Source: Flectonema sp. DT1601 (Eukaryota > Euglenozoa > Diplonemea > Diplonemida > Diplonemidae). From it: a DNA stretch of 64,000 nucleotides. Positions 37,557 to 47,919 of the stretch are shown piece after piece. Location: assembly GCA_964019425.1 (NCBI GenBank), contig OZ025851.1, forward strand, positions 1-64,000, given 5' to 3'. The notes under the pieces are model-generated. The model was given only the letters and a program-made list of their open reading frames with translations. It ran no database searches and was not told where the DNA came from. The stretch's first letter is position 1. Each line of letters starts with the position of its first letter. The position numbers and the translations under genes were made by a program.

Positions 37557-37696
37557 ACAACTAGAAATGAGTTACAATTGGATCTAACTTTTTGAACCAA
37601 AAGATTAAAAATCGGTATAGGTATTGATGACTGTTATCAACTAACAAGCGAACGTTAATATCACCTCCTCTTCCGATGGCCCCCACCATCTCCATG

Positions 37697-38472
37697 TCAC
37701 CTCGCCCCCCCCCGTAACCAGCCCACACGTTGTTCCAATGGCACCTGCACCGCCGCACTCCAATGGGCCAACAACCAACCTTTTTCTTTAAATTGCTCAG
37801 GTGTGAGCACAAAGAATGACTCCCGCCTACCAATCAATCCCAGGACACCGTCGAGATCCACCACGAATCCTTTGTCCGATCCGCGTGTCGGGAACGCGAC
37901 AACCTTCGTCTTTGGTACCAAGTGATGCAACGTTGTCGCCATCTGCCCCAAAACCGTACTCATGCACCGGTATGTTCCGCCTTCTGCTGCTGAAATTGCT
38001 GTTGCTAAATTTGCTTCTGTTGCAGTTCTTGCTTTTGTTGCTGCTGCTCCGTCACCGACTTTCAGCTCTCGGTAGCTCCAAACTGGGGTTTGTCCCCGAA
38101 GCCCAGTTCTGTGAAGACCGCACCTGTTCCATCCGTCATCGGCGACGGAACCGAGGGTGCCGAGCCTGTCATCGTCCCCAGCCTTCTCATCCTCTCCTTC
38201 CCCGCCTCGGCGTTGACCTCGACCAGGCACGTCAACAACACGAACACAGTCCGTGCTGCGGGACGAATTGCTGTCATCATGCCAGATGCTGTCCCGCCCC
38301 ATCGCTTCTTGGAACCTTCTGTTCCTTGCCTCCAGGGAGACCTTCATCCGTCCCACTTCACCAAGTATCGTCCTTGGCTTTCTCGGCGATACTTGCTGGG
38401 ACCGAAAAGTCGTAGTAATGGTCCTTCGGCATTTTATTTTAAAACGCTTAGCAGTTCCCAGTCTGAGTGTTG
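37697..38472 (-). mobile_element. Gag-end fragment of a C-like YR retrotransposon
   Basis: Minus-strand remnants resemble the A/B gag: a FVLLTCLVEV stretch, an Ala/Thr/Glu-rich coiled coil, and a KGWLLAHW motif matching GW-x-x-GHW. The right end CAGTTCCCAGTCTGAGTGTT is the same as that of the C remnant at 33747, and is followed by one octamer unit (TTTGCGGG, 38473-38480). Broken in several places and lacking YR and RT; older than the array copies. Confidence 0.7.
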
Positions 38473-38480
38473 GTTTGCGG

Positions 38481-39351
38481 GTAGTCGATAGATTTCTCTT
38501 TCTCCCTCAGTTCCTCGAAACTTAACTCTGGCTCTGATGAAGACGTCATGGTTTTTTTTTGGTTCTTTTGGGCTGGTGTTGACTGTGGGAAACGTGTGTG
38601 AATATACATTGCCAAACATTAGGGAAACGAACGGCAACAAGCATGGGTATGTTCATTCAATATTAGACTCTCACATCACGTCGTTTGAATCAATCGAAGT
38701 GTAGTCTTTCTCTTTCTCCTCCAGTTTCGTTGTTTCTGAATGGTACATGCGGTCCACATTTTTGTGGAGCTTTACAACAAAAAGAACGTTCAGGTGTGTC
38801 AGTACCATAGTTTGTGTGAACTGCAGGGTCAACATAGAGTGAAGTCGGTTTGAATGACATATGGACTGGTGACTTTGGCCACGGCCCTGTCAACTACCAA
38901 CGAAAACTTCGCAATATTCGACGAATTCCTGCTTTGTTGGTCACTGTTGTGATTAGAACTGAAGGTGTTTAATGATCATAGTTGCACCAAGCACAAACTT
39001 TCTGCTCACAGAGGCTCTGTCCAAAATCATCCGTAACTCTGGCAGGCAACAGGATCAAACAGGTTTCTTGTTACTCTAACCAACCTACGGAATCGATTCA
39101 ACTGAATTAATCAAAAATGGCATATTTACATATTTATAACATGTATAACCTGCAAACCACAAAAAATGTATGAGTATCTTGCAAATCAATAAAGAGGATT
39201 ACGATAGTATCAGTAAAAAAAAAAAAAAAACAAAAAAAATGTAAATAGAAGTTTAATTTTCTCTTTTTAAACAAATTTAGCGGTGTCTTCAACACTGCAA
39301 AAGGGAAAGGGTTCTGAATTCTGAATTGTAGAGCGTGCTTTTGAATTGAAA
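38481..39351. other. Intergenic, no feature seen
   Basis: AT-rich, with a poly(A) tract near 39213-39240. No convincing coding, RNA or repeat signal. Confidence 0.6.
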
Positions 39352-40035
39352 TTAAATCTTATCAAAAAGCGCGTCCTTACCTCCAGCTTCTTCAACACCC
39401 TTTTTAATTGCGGCGTTTTCGATGATTAGGAATTTGTCTGCGGACTTAAAGCTACGGTAATACATCGCTCGGGCGACGGTTCGGACGTGAACACGAAAGC
39501 AATTTGGAGTCACGGCATTACCAATTGATTCCACTGCCCGACCACTGCCACGACCGGCAAGGAGGCCTGGTCGCCAAACAGAGAGAGATTCAAAATTCAT
39601 ATCGCGAAATGCATTCTCACACTCTCCCTTTGTTTTTGTGTACAGCAACCAACCGTTTGCATTAGCACCCTGTGATGATACCAAATGCATGTGCCTTGTC
39701 CCACCTTGTTTCATCAGCTTAGCACTGTTGACATTATAGGTTAAATCAACCTTTTTAAAAGCCTCCGCACTTCCTGCATCCTTTCTGGTTGTTCCAAGAG
39801 TTGAATATCCGTGAGTAAAACCCTTGAAATCTTCAGCATTCAGGTTATCATAATCCACCACTACCTCTTCCATTATCTTTTTGCCGCATTCAGATAACGA
39901 ATAAAAGTCTGCTCCTCTCGATTTCCTCACCAGGACACGCACTTTTTCGAACTTTTCCGAGTTGCTGAGCTCCCTTACCAATTCTTTTCCTATTTTACCA
40001 GTTCCTCCGATTATAATAGCTGAAGCACCAGACAT
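39352..40035 (-). CDS. NAD(P)-binding short-chain-dehydrogenase-like protein, TIP30/HTATIP2 type
   Basis: 227 residues from the Met at 40035, chosen because the nucleotide-binding fold starts there (MSGASAIIIGGTGKIGKEL, a GxxGxxG Rossmann loop). A longer frame upstream is A/T-rich and hydrophobic and looks like leader. Further signs: LGTTRKDAG, which matches the TIP30/HTATIP2 family, HLVSSQGAN, a YTKTKGECE stretch giving the Y-x-x-x-K pair, and WRPGLLAGRG. Members are cytosolic atypical SDRs that bind NADPH and are linked to nuclear transport; activity here is inferred. A TAG with a pyrimidine-rich lead lies 17 nt before the start. Confidence 0.8.
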   Translation of the reverse strand: MSGASAIIIGGTGKIGKELVRELSNSEKFEKVRVLVRKSRGADFYSLSECGKKIMEEVVVDYDNLNAEDFKGFTHGYSTLGTTRKDAGSAEAFKKVDLTYNVNSAKLMKQGGTRHMHLVSSQGANANGWLLYTKTKGECENAFRDMNFESLSVWRPGLLAGRGSGRAVESIGNAVTPNCFRVHVRTVARAMYYRSFKSADKFLIIENAAIKKGVEEAGGKDALFDKI

Positions 40036-40338
40036 TTTTGTTGTCAACAAGGCTAAATTGAGATAAATAAAAATTATCTTCAGCATCTTTGAAAATAACA
40101 ATGCTATAGCAATAAGCATCTAAAATAAAATAATAAATCACTCAAATCTAAATAGCAACTTTTTTTTTTTTCTTCTTTTTTTTTTTCAGGGAGGTAATTT
40201 GATGGGAGGGAAATAACAGCAAATTGAGTACTAAATAATGAACACAGTACGCAGCATTGACACTCTACTAAATCTAGATCACGGTATCCCTCTAAGTTGG
40301 GTTGCATCAAGTAAGGTGGGAACAGGGATTTCTTTTTC
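40036..40338. other. Intergenic, T-rich tract
   Basis: Contains a plus-strand run of T/C ending in CAG (about 40160-40190). No gene seen. Confidence 0.5.
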
Positions 40339-40845
40339 TTAAGCTTCAAGAAGGCCTTTAAACGAAACATGAGTTTCTTCGCCGTCTCTAACCATCCTGC
40401 TGTGGAGTTGCAGAAACCTTCGGACTTTTCCAATTTCTTGTTTCCTACGGAGACGCCAACCTGCTTGAAGGCGCTCATCATTGTAAAACTTGTTGGCTAC
40501 TTCCATCTCTTCAACGTACTTGAGGAAGTGCGTATCTTTCCTCTCGTTAAGAGGCGCAAACTCACATTTAACTTCATTGCGAGCGACAGTAAGATAGATT
40601 TCACGTTCTTCTTCATTAAGTTTTATCCACAGCTCTTTTAATGCAGCGTCGTCATCCTCTCCAACCCTACTTTGGAATTTCTGCATCGCAACTTCCTCTA
40701 TCGAATTCACAATTCGAACGTAGTCTACTTTCTCCTTCCTTATAATCCCATTCTTGTCCACAACCGTTTTCATCCCAACAACGGCTTTCTGGTGTCCCGA
40801 TATCAATCGCAATGTTTTGAACATATCGTTGCAAAATCTGACCAT
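40339..40845 (-). CDS. Small basic protein with an HMG-box-like stretch
   Basis: 168 residues, not firmly recognised. A central segment (about 68-95), ALKELWIKLNEEEREIYL followed by TVARNEVK, has the W-x-x-L-x-x-E-E-R-x-x-Y-x-x-x-A spacing of the second half of an HMG box. The rest is charged and helical. No signal peptide or membrane segment. A pyrimidine-rich CTTCAG lies 19 nt before the start. If the HMG reading is right it would be a DNA-binding or chromatin protein; a non-HMG helical protein is equally possible. Confidence 0.6.
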   Translation of the reverse strand: MVRFCNDMFKTLRLISGHQKAVVGMKTVVDKNGIIRKEKVDYVRIVNSIEEVAMQKFQSRVGEDDDAALKELWIKLNEEEREIYLTVARNEVKCEFAPLNERKDTHFLKYVEEMEVANKFYNDERLQAGWRLRRKQEIGKVRRFLQLHSRMVRDGEETHVSFKGLLEA

Positions 40846-41080
40846 CGTGGAGAAGAAAATAACCCTGAAGAAGAAAATAACATAAAAGCTCCCTCAATTT
40901 TTTCATTTAAAGAATTACATAAAGCGCAGGCCCTGGGGTAAGTTCACAAATATGCCTTTGCAAACCGGATTGCGATGTATTTGACTAGTTAGAACCAACC
41001 AAAACAATTCATGAGATTTAACCTGACGTTACGAATGAACAGAAGGAAATAAAAAGGCCGAAAAACCTAGTTTCTTTCCT

Positions 41081-41644
41081 TCATGTTTTTTGCTCCTTAC
41101 GAGAATTTGGTGTTTGGAGGCGCCTTTTTGACGTCTTCGGTATGACTGAAGCCGCGGCTTCCTCGGAAGGAATGGTGTAAAATAAATTGAGACTAACTCG
41201 AGGCTCCTTTCCACCTATTTCGTTGCTCTTTGGCACCCCATGTCGCTCGCCATTCAGAGTGACCATATCTCCGTGTTGCAGAAGAATTCTCTTGCTGTTA
41301 ACAATCATGTGCCTCTCAGCCCCGATGGATAATGTTGCCTGCCTGCAGTCATGGCAGTGAGAGGGACAGCTTTCTTCTCCCTCGTACATACATATAAATA
41401 ATTGCATTGGAATTACTCGCTCGCTCTCTGACGACTGAATAAGTCGCATCATTACGATTGCCATATCTTCCACAAATTTCAGCTTCTCTGGGGGATTCTG
41501 GCGCATATTCCAACTCTCAACTCTTCTTGTCGCTGTTCGAGCTCTGTACTCACACCAATCTGGGTATCCCAAGAGCTGGATAAATAATGTGTCCATATCA
41601 GCATGATCTACAAGTTTATCTGCTAACAGGTTTACTACACGCAT
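41081..41644 (-). CDS. Putative 2-oxoglutarate/Fe(II) oxygenase, AlkB-like
   Basis: 187 residues. The C-terminal half has LSIGAERHM, LLQHGDMVTLNGERHGVPKS and RVSLNLFY. These match in order the AlkB pattern of a Ser-x-Gly strand, a L-x-x-G-D strand, the distal iron His in HGVP, and the R-x-S-L-x-x strand that binds 2-oxoglutarate. The first iron ligands would lie in the HCHDC stretch (about 106) but spacing is not the standard H-x-D, so activity is unsure. AlkB enzymes remove methyl groups from nucleic acids or proteins. CAG 11 nt before the start. Confidence 0.6.
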   Translation of the reverse strand: MRVVNLLADKLVDHADMDTLFIQLLGYPDWCEYRARTATRRVESWNMRQNPPEKLKFVEDMAIVMMRLIQSSESERVIPMQLFICMYEGEESCPSHCHDCRQATLSIGAERHMIVNSKRILLQHGDMVTLNGERHGVPKSNEIGGKEPRVSLNLFYTIPSEEAAASVIPKTSKRRLQTPNSRKEQKT

Positions 41645-42242
41645 TTTATATAATGCTGTTTTAAAAAAAAGGGTTGTTTAGAAGGCAAAGAAAGGGAAAT
41701 TAATTTCATTCAAGGGATGCACAGTTAACGAGACTATTCCACACAAATCCCCTTCGGATAAAAAAAATAAAAAAAAATTGCAACAAAACAATAATAACAT
41801 AAGCGGTCGGCTTATGTTGTTATTCTTAATGTGATGGCACACTAAACACAGAACAAGATAACGTTCGACGGGAAGGGATGTGAAGGGAAGTGATTTGAGC
41901 CTTCTTTTTAAAGGGTCTCTTAGGTGGAAGATGCAGACTTTTCAAAAAAAAGATGCAACTGGAAATGTGGCCAACCAACCTTAAGAACTAAGGGACCACT
42001 TTCTGGGGTGGAAATCGATTTAACCGCAAATTTCGATGAATGCATCTCTACTTATTGAAGTGAAAAACAAATTACCACCTCAATGAAGTTATATTGCTCA
42101 CGAGGGGATTTCTAAAGGGACAAGAGGTTTGTCGAACTGGTTTAAATCAATATCATCATCCGAGTCGGATGTTTCGACCCAGTGTCGACCCTAAGAAATG
42201 AAAGAAAAAACAAAAGAAAAAAAAGGCAGGGAAAAGAGAAAC
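41645..42242. other. Intergenic, no feature seen
   Basis: A-rich microsatellite-like stretches (41760-41800, 42195-42235). A short inverted repeat AACATAAGC / GCTTATGTT lies at about 41797-41818. Confidence 0.5.
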
Positions 42243-44000
42243 CTAGTTTTGTGCGTCGTATTCGCGAGCGAAGTCCTTTCCAGCACGTCTGATGTTGTTC
42301 TTGTTTTGTTTGAATTTATCAAATGCTTTCAGTGCTGCAGGGGTTTGCTTCTGCATCCACTGCTCTTCAATTTCATTTGGGTTAATTTCAGGGAGTTGAG
42401 ATTTCTGAACCACAGGCATCGTGACATGCGACAACTGAACGCCCTCAATATGGACAGTGTTTTGGGCAATCAGTGAGGTACCATTCTGAGTGATTGGAAG
42501 ACCATCGTTCCTGTTTGGAAGAAAACGCGGGTGGTTTGATGACGAAATAGCGATACGGAACTTGTGACCCGCAGCAAAGATGTAACTAGTTGTCCATATT
42601 TCGATATCGATCTCGTAGACAACTCCAGGAGTAATGAGCTGCGGGTCTGCGCCACCTGTGACTCCATTTCTTCTTCTCATTCTGAGGATTCCGTCTTGAA
42701 TTGAAATTGATTTCTCATTTGGATACACATCCGTCAACTTTGCAGTAAAGTCTGTGTCAGTGCAGTTTGATGACACAGACAACGTTACAATGATCTTACC
42801 TGTCACTGCAAAGTCTTCTGTAAGCTCGTTGGATGTAAAAACCAAAATGTCATCGCGATGTTCGTCACGCTGGACTAGGGATCCGCAAGGCATTAACATA
42901 TTGTTACCACCATGGGTCTTGACAGGCTTTTCTGGGTTATAAATGTATGATAAGTTTACTGTCTGTCCAGAAGGAATAGTATCCAAAAGACGGTAGTCTT
43001 TTGTTAGATAATATTTAGTGTACTGCGGAGTAGGCCAATCATCCATCGTGGTCCAGTAGTTTCCAGGAGCTGATTTGTCAGGTTCATCCCCCTTTCCTGC
43101 ACCCAGTACGTAGAAAGTGAGAAGCTTTAGTTGCGGTGACAATGGAACTCCCTTAAACAAGTCAAATGCCATCATCCACGCAAAACTTGTGTTAGTTTCT
43201 GCAACTGCGTAAATCGGACATCCATATCCAAGGCAGTGACCGCATGGTTCTACTACCATGTGAGTTTTTTTTTCAGGATTTCCCTTGTTATAGCAAGGGA
43301 ATCCTTCCAAGTCTCCATTCATAAAGATGTCGAACCAACCCGCAAGAAGGACAGCTGGGTACCTGCCGGCAATCTCATCGCACTTACCAGTCTTGTTTAC
43401 AACATCCCACCACTCTCCTGGAGATTCCTGTGACATAGATTCATTTAGTAGTCTTGGCCACTGCTTAGGAAAGGTATCTTTCAACCAACCGTCCGCCAAG
43501 TTTTCTCTGAAAGCGCCACCAGGGAAGACGAAAGTATAAGGATCAGCTGATGCCCAAATGATATATTGCTTTTTAAGATGTGGTGAAAAAGACAAAGCGC
43601 TCGCGTACGTTCCCAAACCGTCAGCAGAAATTCCGACTTGGTACACGTCACCGTTCGACCATGACTGGTTAGCGATCCATGCAAATGTATCGAAGCTGTC
43701 ATTTGGTTGCGATCTCCACAACGTGAAGTCTTGTCCCTGCGATTCTCCGCTTCCTCGCATGTCCTGCTTCACGGCACAGAAGTCATCTCCGAGAGCATCA
43801 GCATAGGCCTCCGCAAGTTCTTCTAACCCGGTGTGTCCATAAGTACTTGTATCATAAATTACAGTTCGTTGTTTGTTATCATAAATGTTGCAGCTCACTA
43901 CAGTGCTCAAATTGAATCCGTCTCTCATTGTTACTTCCGTCTTCCATGCTGACACAGACAGTGCTGCTGTGCTGAGCACCGCAAGCGATGTGAATTTCAT
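42243..44000 (-). CDS. Secreted CocE/NonD-family alpha/beta hydrolase (X-Pro dipeptidyl-peptidase S15-like)
   Basis: 585 residues. Signal peptide MKFTSLAVLSTAALSVSA (1-18). The alpha/beta hydrolase part opens with MRDGFNLSTVV and YDTSTYGHTG, then QDMRGSGESQG (oxyanion/nucleophile region), the Ser nucleophile in GISADGLG (about 122), an Asp candidate in GWFDIFMNGD (about 218) and a His in EPCGHCLGYG (about 248). The C-terminal jelly-roll domain includes FRIAISSSNHPRFLPN. Family members cleave esters, amides or X-Pro peptides; the substrate is unknown. The signal peptide points to an extracellular or lysosomal role. CAG 12 nt before the start. Confidence 0.85.
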   Translation of the reverse strand: MKFTSLAVLSTAALSVSAWKTEVTMRDGFNLSTVVSCNIYDNKQRTVIYDTSTYGHTGLEELAEAYADALGDDFCAVKQDMRGSGESQGQDFTLWRSQPNDSFDTFAWIANQSWSNGDVYQVGISADGLGTYASALSFSPHLKKQYIIWASADPYTFVFPGGAFRENLADGWLKDTFPKQWPRLLNESMSQESPGEWWDVVNKTGKCDEIAGRYPAVLLAGWFDIFMNGDLEGFPCYNKGNPEKKTHMVVEPCGHCLGYGCPIYAVAETNTSFAWMMAFDLFKGVPLSPQLKLLTFYVLGAGKGDEPDKSAPGNYWTTMDDWPTPQYTKYYLTKDYRLLDTIPSGQTVNLSYIYNPEKPVKTHGGNNMLMPCGSLVQRDEHRDDILVFTSNELTEDFAVTGKIIVTLSVSSNCTDTDFTAKLTDVYPNEKSISIQDGILRMRRRNGVTGGADPQLITPGVVYEIDIEIWTTSYIFAAGHKFRIAISSSNHPRFLPNRNDGLPITQNGTSLIAQNTVHIEGVQLSHVTMPVVQKSQLPEINPNEIEEQWMQKQTPAALKAFDKFKQNKNNIRRAGKDFAREYDAQN

Positions 44001-44612
44001 CTCTAAAATTGCCTGTTGGGAATGACGTTAAGGACTGTTTGTGAATCTAAAGAACAGTTGACAGGCAATGAGAGGTTTGTAATGGTAAGGAAAATTTAAA
44101 TCCCAGACGAAAGATTCAAACAGCTAGCAGTCTGTTCTTTCAATAAAGTGAACTTCCAAATATCGGCTCTTCCTAACCTAGACAAGTAGAATTGTCTAAG
44201 GGTTGGATTGTTCACCCACTAACAGGGAACGTGAGCTGGGTTAGACTATTCCGTTAGTCAAATAAAATAAATTATTTCAGGTAATTCAAGCAGTGTCACC
44301 CCAACAACAGTTTATTTCACTATTAGGGAAATGGGATAAAAACACGTTTGGGGGGGGTTCGAATCGGTAAACAAGAAATCAATGAAATGGGATAAAGAAT
44401 TCAAAAAAAAAAAAAAGTTCAAAAAGAGCTATTTTAAAAGCAGAAGTGTTTTTCGAGTACTGTATAGTAGCTGAAATAATAAAAACAAAAAACGCAAAGA
44501 TAAAGCAACTGAATTGAAACAAATGAGACAACAATAAAAAATAATCCCAGCAGTGATCGTGAAGGTTAATTACAAACAGTTTCAGATCCAATACAGTGAA
44601 AGGAATTAAACA
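44001..44612. other. Intergenic, no feature seen
   Basis: Spacer between the hydrolase and kinase genes with an A-run near 44403. It includes both neighbours' untranslated regions. No RNA gene recognised. Confidence 0.5.
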
Positions 44613-47438
44613 TTATTCAGCAAGTAAAGTCGACGTCGAATCGCCCACTGTTGGGAATAAACAACTCGTTGAGATTGTTTCCATCCCTTCCCCCTGAGAT
44701 GGATTATTACAAATCTCTTGAACATTATTATCGTAACAGTAAAACTGACCTTCTCCATAGAAACCATGATCGCTATTACGAAGACGAGTTATGATGTTAG
44801 TGAGAGATATTTGATCTCCAGAAGACTTCCAGCATTGCACAGCAACTTCATCCCACACCCACTCTTCCAAGGGTGAGAGACTTCGAGGTTTCTGAAGGAG
44901 ATTGCCGCCAATTATTTCTGAAGCGATAACACGAAGTCGCTCTGATGGAGCCAATGATTTGTCTTCAAGAAAACTACTGTACGGAAACTTCGTAGACAAG
45001 ACTTCGAATATTAGGCATCCGAAAGACCAAATGTCGTTACTTTTACAGGCAATTCTCGTAGTCAGAACTTCAGGTGAACACCATGGAACGCTGAGTTGGC
45101 GCAATGAACTTTCACCATTCTGACTTAAGAGCCCCATGTCCGCGAGTTTCAAGATTCCCGTTGAGTCGATTAACACATTTCTTGCGGCCACATCCATGTG
45201 AACGAATCCTCTACTATGAATATAAAGCAATGCTTGAGCGATACCAACTAACTTTTTTAAAATTTCCTTCTTCGGTAGGATACAGTCTCCGAGTACTCCA
45301 CCCTCACAGTATTCAGTGACGAGATACAAACGGTTTTCCTGGAGAGACCAGCCGTAAAAATTTAAAATATTTCGCTGACGAAAGCTGCAAAGGTTCGAAA
45401 TTTCAGTGGCAAAATCGGTGTTTTCCCGTGCGTGCTTCACAGCTACAATTTCCTGAGTCACAACATATCTCGCTGAGAAAACACTCCCGAATTTCCCTTT
45501 GCCCACTTCCCTCAGTTGAATTAAGTCCGTCCAAATAATTTCATGATCAGGGTTGAGTCCAGCAAGCGGACTCTCAGGACTGATCGATTCACTTTCCATA
45601 TTTATTAATTCCTCAGGGTATTCAATAAAAGGTTCCAAGGGACCTACCTCTTGCACCTTGCTTTGTCTGAGCAAAATCAATTTGACAAAACACAAAATAG
45701 AAATAATTAAACAGCCACCGAGAGGAACTGCTAAGATGATCCACCAGAAAGAGGACTCATTCTGTCGAAACTGAGGGATTTCTTCTATGATGGTAGTGGT
45801 GGGAATAGTAGATGAATAGGTAATAGTAATAGGAAGAGTCGATGTGGCAGTCTGGGGTAACGGTGGTACAGTTGTCGGTAAACTAGTCTGTGCGGGAGGT
45901 GTAGGAACGAAGGTATTTGTAAAAGTTGAATACCTCAAATTTATCGTCCCAGCCCTCTCAGAAAACCAAACCGACAGATAGCCATCTTCGCCTCCTGTCA
46001 CGCCAGTTGGGCCAACGTTAGCCTGTTCCATGTTGGCGTTCGAAATATTGGAATAAAGTAACTTCCTTTCGCTATTAAATATACTATTTGTTACAACATC
46101 CTCAACATTGTAGTTGAGGAGGAAATAATTTCCCGGAAGCGCGACCACTCTCGGCTGTTTCATAACACTCGTTTGGAAAGGAGTGAGGAGGTCAGTTTGA
46201 AGCTCTCCCTGCGTATTCAAAAACTTGAGGGACAAACCAAGACTGCCGCTAAAATAGGAAACGACAAAAGTACCATCACTCAGTGAAGCTATTGATGCGT
46301 CTCTTCCTTCGTCAGTTATGTCGACTGAATGATGTTTTTCAATATCACGTTCCGTGTAGTTAATTACGTGACATACAACGATTCTTGAGAGTTCGAAAGT
46401 CGCCATAACCACAACAACTTCCCCATTTCTTGCAATCTGCGGTCTGTGGTACGTGTGATAGGTGTCAACTAATTCAAGAATAATTTCTGTCCCAAGATCA
46501 TCACCAGCCACATTAAATGCCATTAACTTTGAGTCATGTGTAATCACAGCCACCAGCACCGACTCACCGACTAATGAAACGGCAGCTATTGATTTTACAT
46601 CAGTATTGTTATTAGTTAATAGATAACTGAAAGCAGATTGTTCAACAGGTAAACCCTTCATTGCGTATCTCTTAAAGTCTAAAGTTATATGAGAAACGTT
46701 GCTGCAAACAACTCCAAACAAATTATCAGCTACAGGAAACAAATCACAATCTCGCTGAATGCTATCACTCTGTTGGTTAGTAGTAGTTGTAATACCTCTG
46801 TCACAGTAAAGATAATTAACAAAGTCATTCGGGGGTGCGTATTGAACAATTCTCTGACCAGTTGCCAGAGTGATGGCAGAGAGGCGACGATTCGTATTTG
46901 GATCGCGAAGATCAACTGACCAATAAAAAGGAACAAAATTAGGTTCGTACACCACCCCACGCATCCCTGAAGTAGATTTATAAATAGATCTTCCCAAGTG
47001 GCCGTAAATGTAAGGCGCAGTTGGTAAAGAGCCTAATAGTCCAGCAGCGACTTTTGAGTCGTCTGCGTACATACTCGTTCTTCCATCAGCATTTACTGTT
47101 AATTTGTACTTGTGGTTCCCAATTGGTCCTGTCGTCGGATCGATTACAGATCGACGACCATCGTTGTAGTCTGCAACAGCAAATATCAAAGTTTCCGATC
47201 CCTTTTTAACTCCACAGTAAAAGTGTCTCTCTGCCACTCCAATATCGAACAGGATGCCTTCTCCTTTAATGTCGATATCAGCTTCAAACAAGAATCCATA
47301 TTTTAAACTATTCGCATCAGAGAGAGTAATCTCTCTCGAACTGTTGACGCCGTCGAACGTAAAATTCATTCTACGAATCTCATCAAAGTTTATGCTGCTT
47401 ACTGCTAACAATAATATTGATACGAATCCGTAAGTCAT
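44613..47438 (-). CDS. Receptor tyrosine-kinase-like protein
   Basis: 941 residues. Signal peptide (about 1-16); ectodomain of about 520 residues with beta-rich, laminin-G-like and propeller-like stretches that I cannot assign; a Thr/Pro-rich stalk (about 515-550); one membrane helix (WWIILAVPLGGCLIISILCF, about 560-582); kinase domain about 639-880. Kinase motifs: GKGKFGSV loop, VAVKHA lysine, HMDVAARN catalytic loop (fits the tyrosine-kinase signature), ADMG in place of DFG with the Asp kept, PWCSPEVL and WSFGCLIFEVLS. It should phosphorylate tyrosines in response to an outside signal. The ligand is unknown. CACAG 11 nt before the start. Confidence 0.85.
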   Translation of the reverse strand: MTYGFVSILLLAVSSINFDEIRRMNFTFDGVNSSREITLSDANSLKYGFLFEADIDIKGEGILFDIGVAERHFYCGVKKGSETLIFAVADYNDGRRSVIDPTTGPIGNHKYKLTVNADGRTSMYADDSKVAAGLLGSLPTAPYIYGHLGRSIYKSTSGMRGVVYEPNFVPFYWSVDLRDPNTNRRLSAITLATGQRIVQYAPPNDFVNYLYCDRGITTTTNQQSDSIQRDCDLFPVADNLFGVVCSNVSHITLDFKRYAMKGLPVEQSAFSYLLTNNNTDVKSIAAVSLVGESVLVAVITHDSKLMAFNVAGDDLGTEIILELVDTYHTYHRPQIARNGEVVVVMATFELSRIVVCHVINYTERDIEKHHSVDITDEGRDASIASLSDGTFVVSYFSGSLGLSLKFLNTQGELQTDLLTPFQTSVMKQPRVVALPGNYFLLNYNVEDVVTNSIFNSERKLLYSNISNANMEQANVGPTGVTGGEDGYLSVWFSERAGTINLRYSTFTNTFVPTPPAQTSLPTTVPPLPQTATSTLPITITYSSTIPTTTIIEEIPQFRQNESSFWWIILAVPLGGCLIISILCFVKLILLRQSKVQEVGPLEPFIEYPEELINMESESISPESPLAGLNPDHEIIWTDLIQLREVGKGKFGSVFSARYVVTQEIVAVKHARENTDFATEISNLCSFRQRNILNFYGWSLQENRLYLVTEYCEGGVLGDCILPKKEILKKLVGIAQALLYIHSRGFVHMDVAARNVLIDSTGILKLADMGLLSQNGESSLRQLSVPWCSPEVLTTRIACKSNDIWSFGCLIFEVLSTKFPYSSFLEDKSLAPSERLRVIASEIIGGNLLQKPRSLSPLEEWVWDEVAVQCWKSSGDQISLTNIITRLRNSDHGFYGEGQFYCYDNNVQEICNNPSQGEGMETISTSCLFPTVGDSTSTLLAE

Positions 47439-47919
47439 CCAAGCGACGTCTGTGTAGATGAAAATATTATTAAAAACATCAACAGTAGAACTACTGCCTG
47501 ATCGACAACTTTATTTTATTAAAAAAAAAAAAAATTACTTTCGTTCTAAGCATAATCACTACACTTGTGGTCATCAACAATGTGATGGATAACAGTGCTT
47601 TGTATCGCGTAACATAGCGATGGTTTAACATCTGTTAAGGATACAGTGACTATGGTGATGCTTAACTTAGCCTTTTAAAGTAACTATTAGGTTTTGAGAG
47701 TAATCCATATACCTCTTACCTCTATTCTCTCATCATCAGTATGGTGTAGAAGTAAGTCAATCAATTATTTAGACTGAAGCACTCCAGTTTGCAGGACTGG
47801 AGTGTAGTTACTTTTGTTTCTTTTATTAAAATATAAAAAAAACTTTATATCATTATTACTAGTTCGTAGCGCACTACTAGTGGAGCACTCTTCTACAATA
47901 AATGTAGAAAGTGTGATAA
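47439..47919. other. Intergenic, no feature seen
   Basis: AT-rich; T/A runs at 47516-47535. ACTCCAGTTTGCAGGACTGGAGTG (47780-47803) contains a short inverted repeat, CTCCAG/CTGGAG. Confidence 0.5.
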
